23,249 bases of DNA, taken from the NCBI GenBank assembly GCA_964645005.1, contig CAZXYS010000050.1, forward strand, positions 1-23,249, in the 5' to 3' direction. Source of the stretch: CAZXYS01 sp964645005. GTDB lineage: Bacteria > Bacteroidota > Ignavibacteria > Kapaibacteriales > UBA2268. This document shows positions 23,130 to 23,249 of the stretch, piece after piece. Below the pieces are notes generated by a model. It saw nothing but the letters and a program-made list of their open reading frames with translations. It made no database searches and was not told where the DNA came from. The first letter of the stretch is position 1. Every line of letters starts with the position of its first letter. The translations under genes were made by a program, and so were the position numbers.

Positions 23130-23194
23130 ATGAAAGCCATAATGATATTTATAGCCCTGCTCATGCCGATGCAGCTTATAGCCGCAGAAATTAC
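23130..23194 (+). pseudogene. Gene interrupted just after its signal peptide
   Basis: ATG at 23130 after a strong AAGGTGG. The frame gives MKAIMIFIALLMPMQLIAAE, a textbook Sec signal peptide with a likely cut after the AA, then only a few residues before an IS-like terminus at 23195. Reading on, the frame stops at 23226-23228, inside the putative insertion. Product unknown; an exported protein whose remainder lies beyond the window. Confidence 0.6.
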
Positions 23195-23249
23195 TGAACT
23201 GCCCCCAAAAAGTTGGACAATGAGTTAAGATAGTAAAATTTTTATTAAT
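23195..23249. mobile_element. End of an IS3-family (IS150-group-like) insertion sequence, partial
   Basis: TGAACTGCCCCCAAAAAG followed by TTGGACA (23195-23219) resembles the terminal inverted repeat of IS150-group IS3 elements, which start TG and carry a CCA...GTTGGAC core. The window ends 30 bases later, before any transposase frame, so left or right end cannot be decided. Confidence 0.6.

Overview
The window looks like chromosome from a low-to-moderate GC member of the Bacteroidetes/Chlorobi/Ignavibacteria (FCB) group. Three things point there: a PKD-repeat protein with a type IX secretion-style C-terminal sorting domain; several genes with weak or no Shine-Dalgarno site next to promoters that resemble the FCB form TTTG-N19-TAnnTTTG (best example upstream of rsmI); and a small DUF3098-like membrane protein ahead of era. 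I see no tRNA, rRNA, CRISPR array, prophage or complete transposon.

Layout. 1-378 is noncoding and repeat-rich. 379-2863 is a scar: a surface protein (minus strand) that has lost the front of its signal peptide faces a PIN-domain toxin remnant (plus strand) that has lost its N-terminus. 2930-5225 (plus) holds a HIT-family hydrolase, rsmA and a lipoprotein. 5235-8738 (minus) holds a metallo-beta-lactamase-fold enzyme, a membrane histidine kinase and hisS, the last two only 7 bases apart. 8739-9454 is an intergenic block made largely of repeats. 9455-10090 is a stand-alone LON substrate-binding-domain protein. 10335-12800 (minus) is a translationally coupled rsmI-ade pair. 12998-15603 (plus) is a GNAT-like protein, then a DUF3098-like protein and era. 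15616-15948 (minus) is an alkyltransferase-like protein without the catalytic cysteine. 16052-19317 (plus) is a Nudix hydrolase, an M16 peptidase homologue that has lost its zinc site, and a MoxR AAA ATPase with a clear terminator. 19745-20875 is a P-loop ATPase behind a cluster of short direct repeats. 21013-22544 (minus) is an orphan HicB antitoxin and mtnA. 22721-23011 is a small monooxygenase-fold protein. At the right edge a gene is cut just after its signal peptide by what looks like an IS3-family end (TGAACTG...GTTGGACA).

The genes are mostly housekeeping: translation and ribosome maturation (hisS, rsmA, rsmI, era), nucleotide and cofactor salvage or clean-up (ade, mtnA, HIT, Nudix), and signalling. 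I find no convincing new defence or biosynthetic system. The least ordinary content is between the genes: several families of dispersed, hairpin-forming repeats. Two of them recur in the window with different arm sequences but preserved base pairing (a roughly 200-bp module at 46-247 and, inverted, at 9086-9302; and a 28-bp palindrome at 3491-3518 and 18196-18223). Other families share a GCTAAAGC apex, a three-way-junction fold, a TTAACGG heptamer and a GAGGCTGAC terminal repeat. They look like REP/MITE-type mobile palindromes. No transposase that could move them lies in the window.
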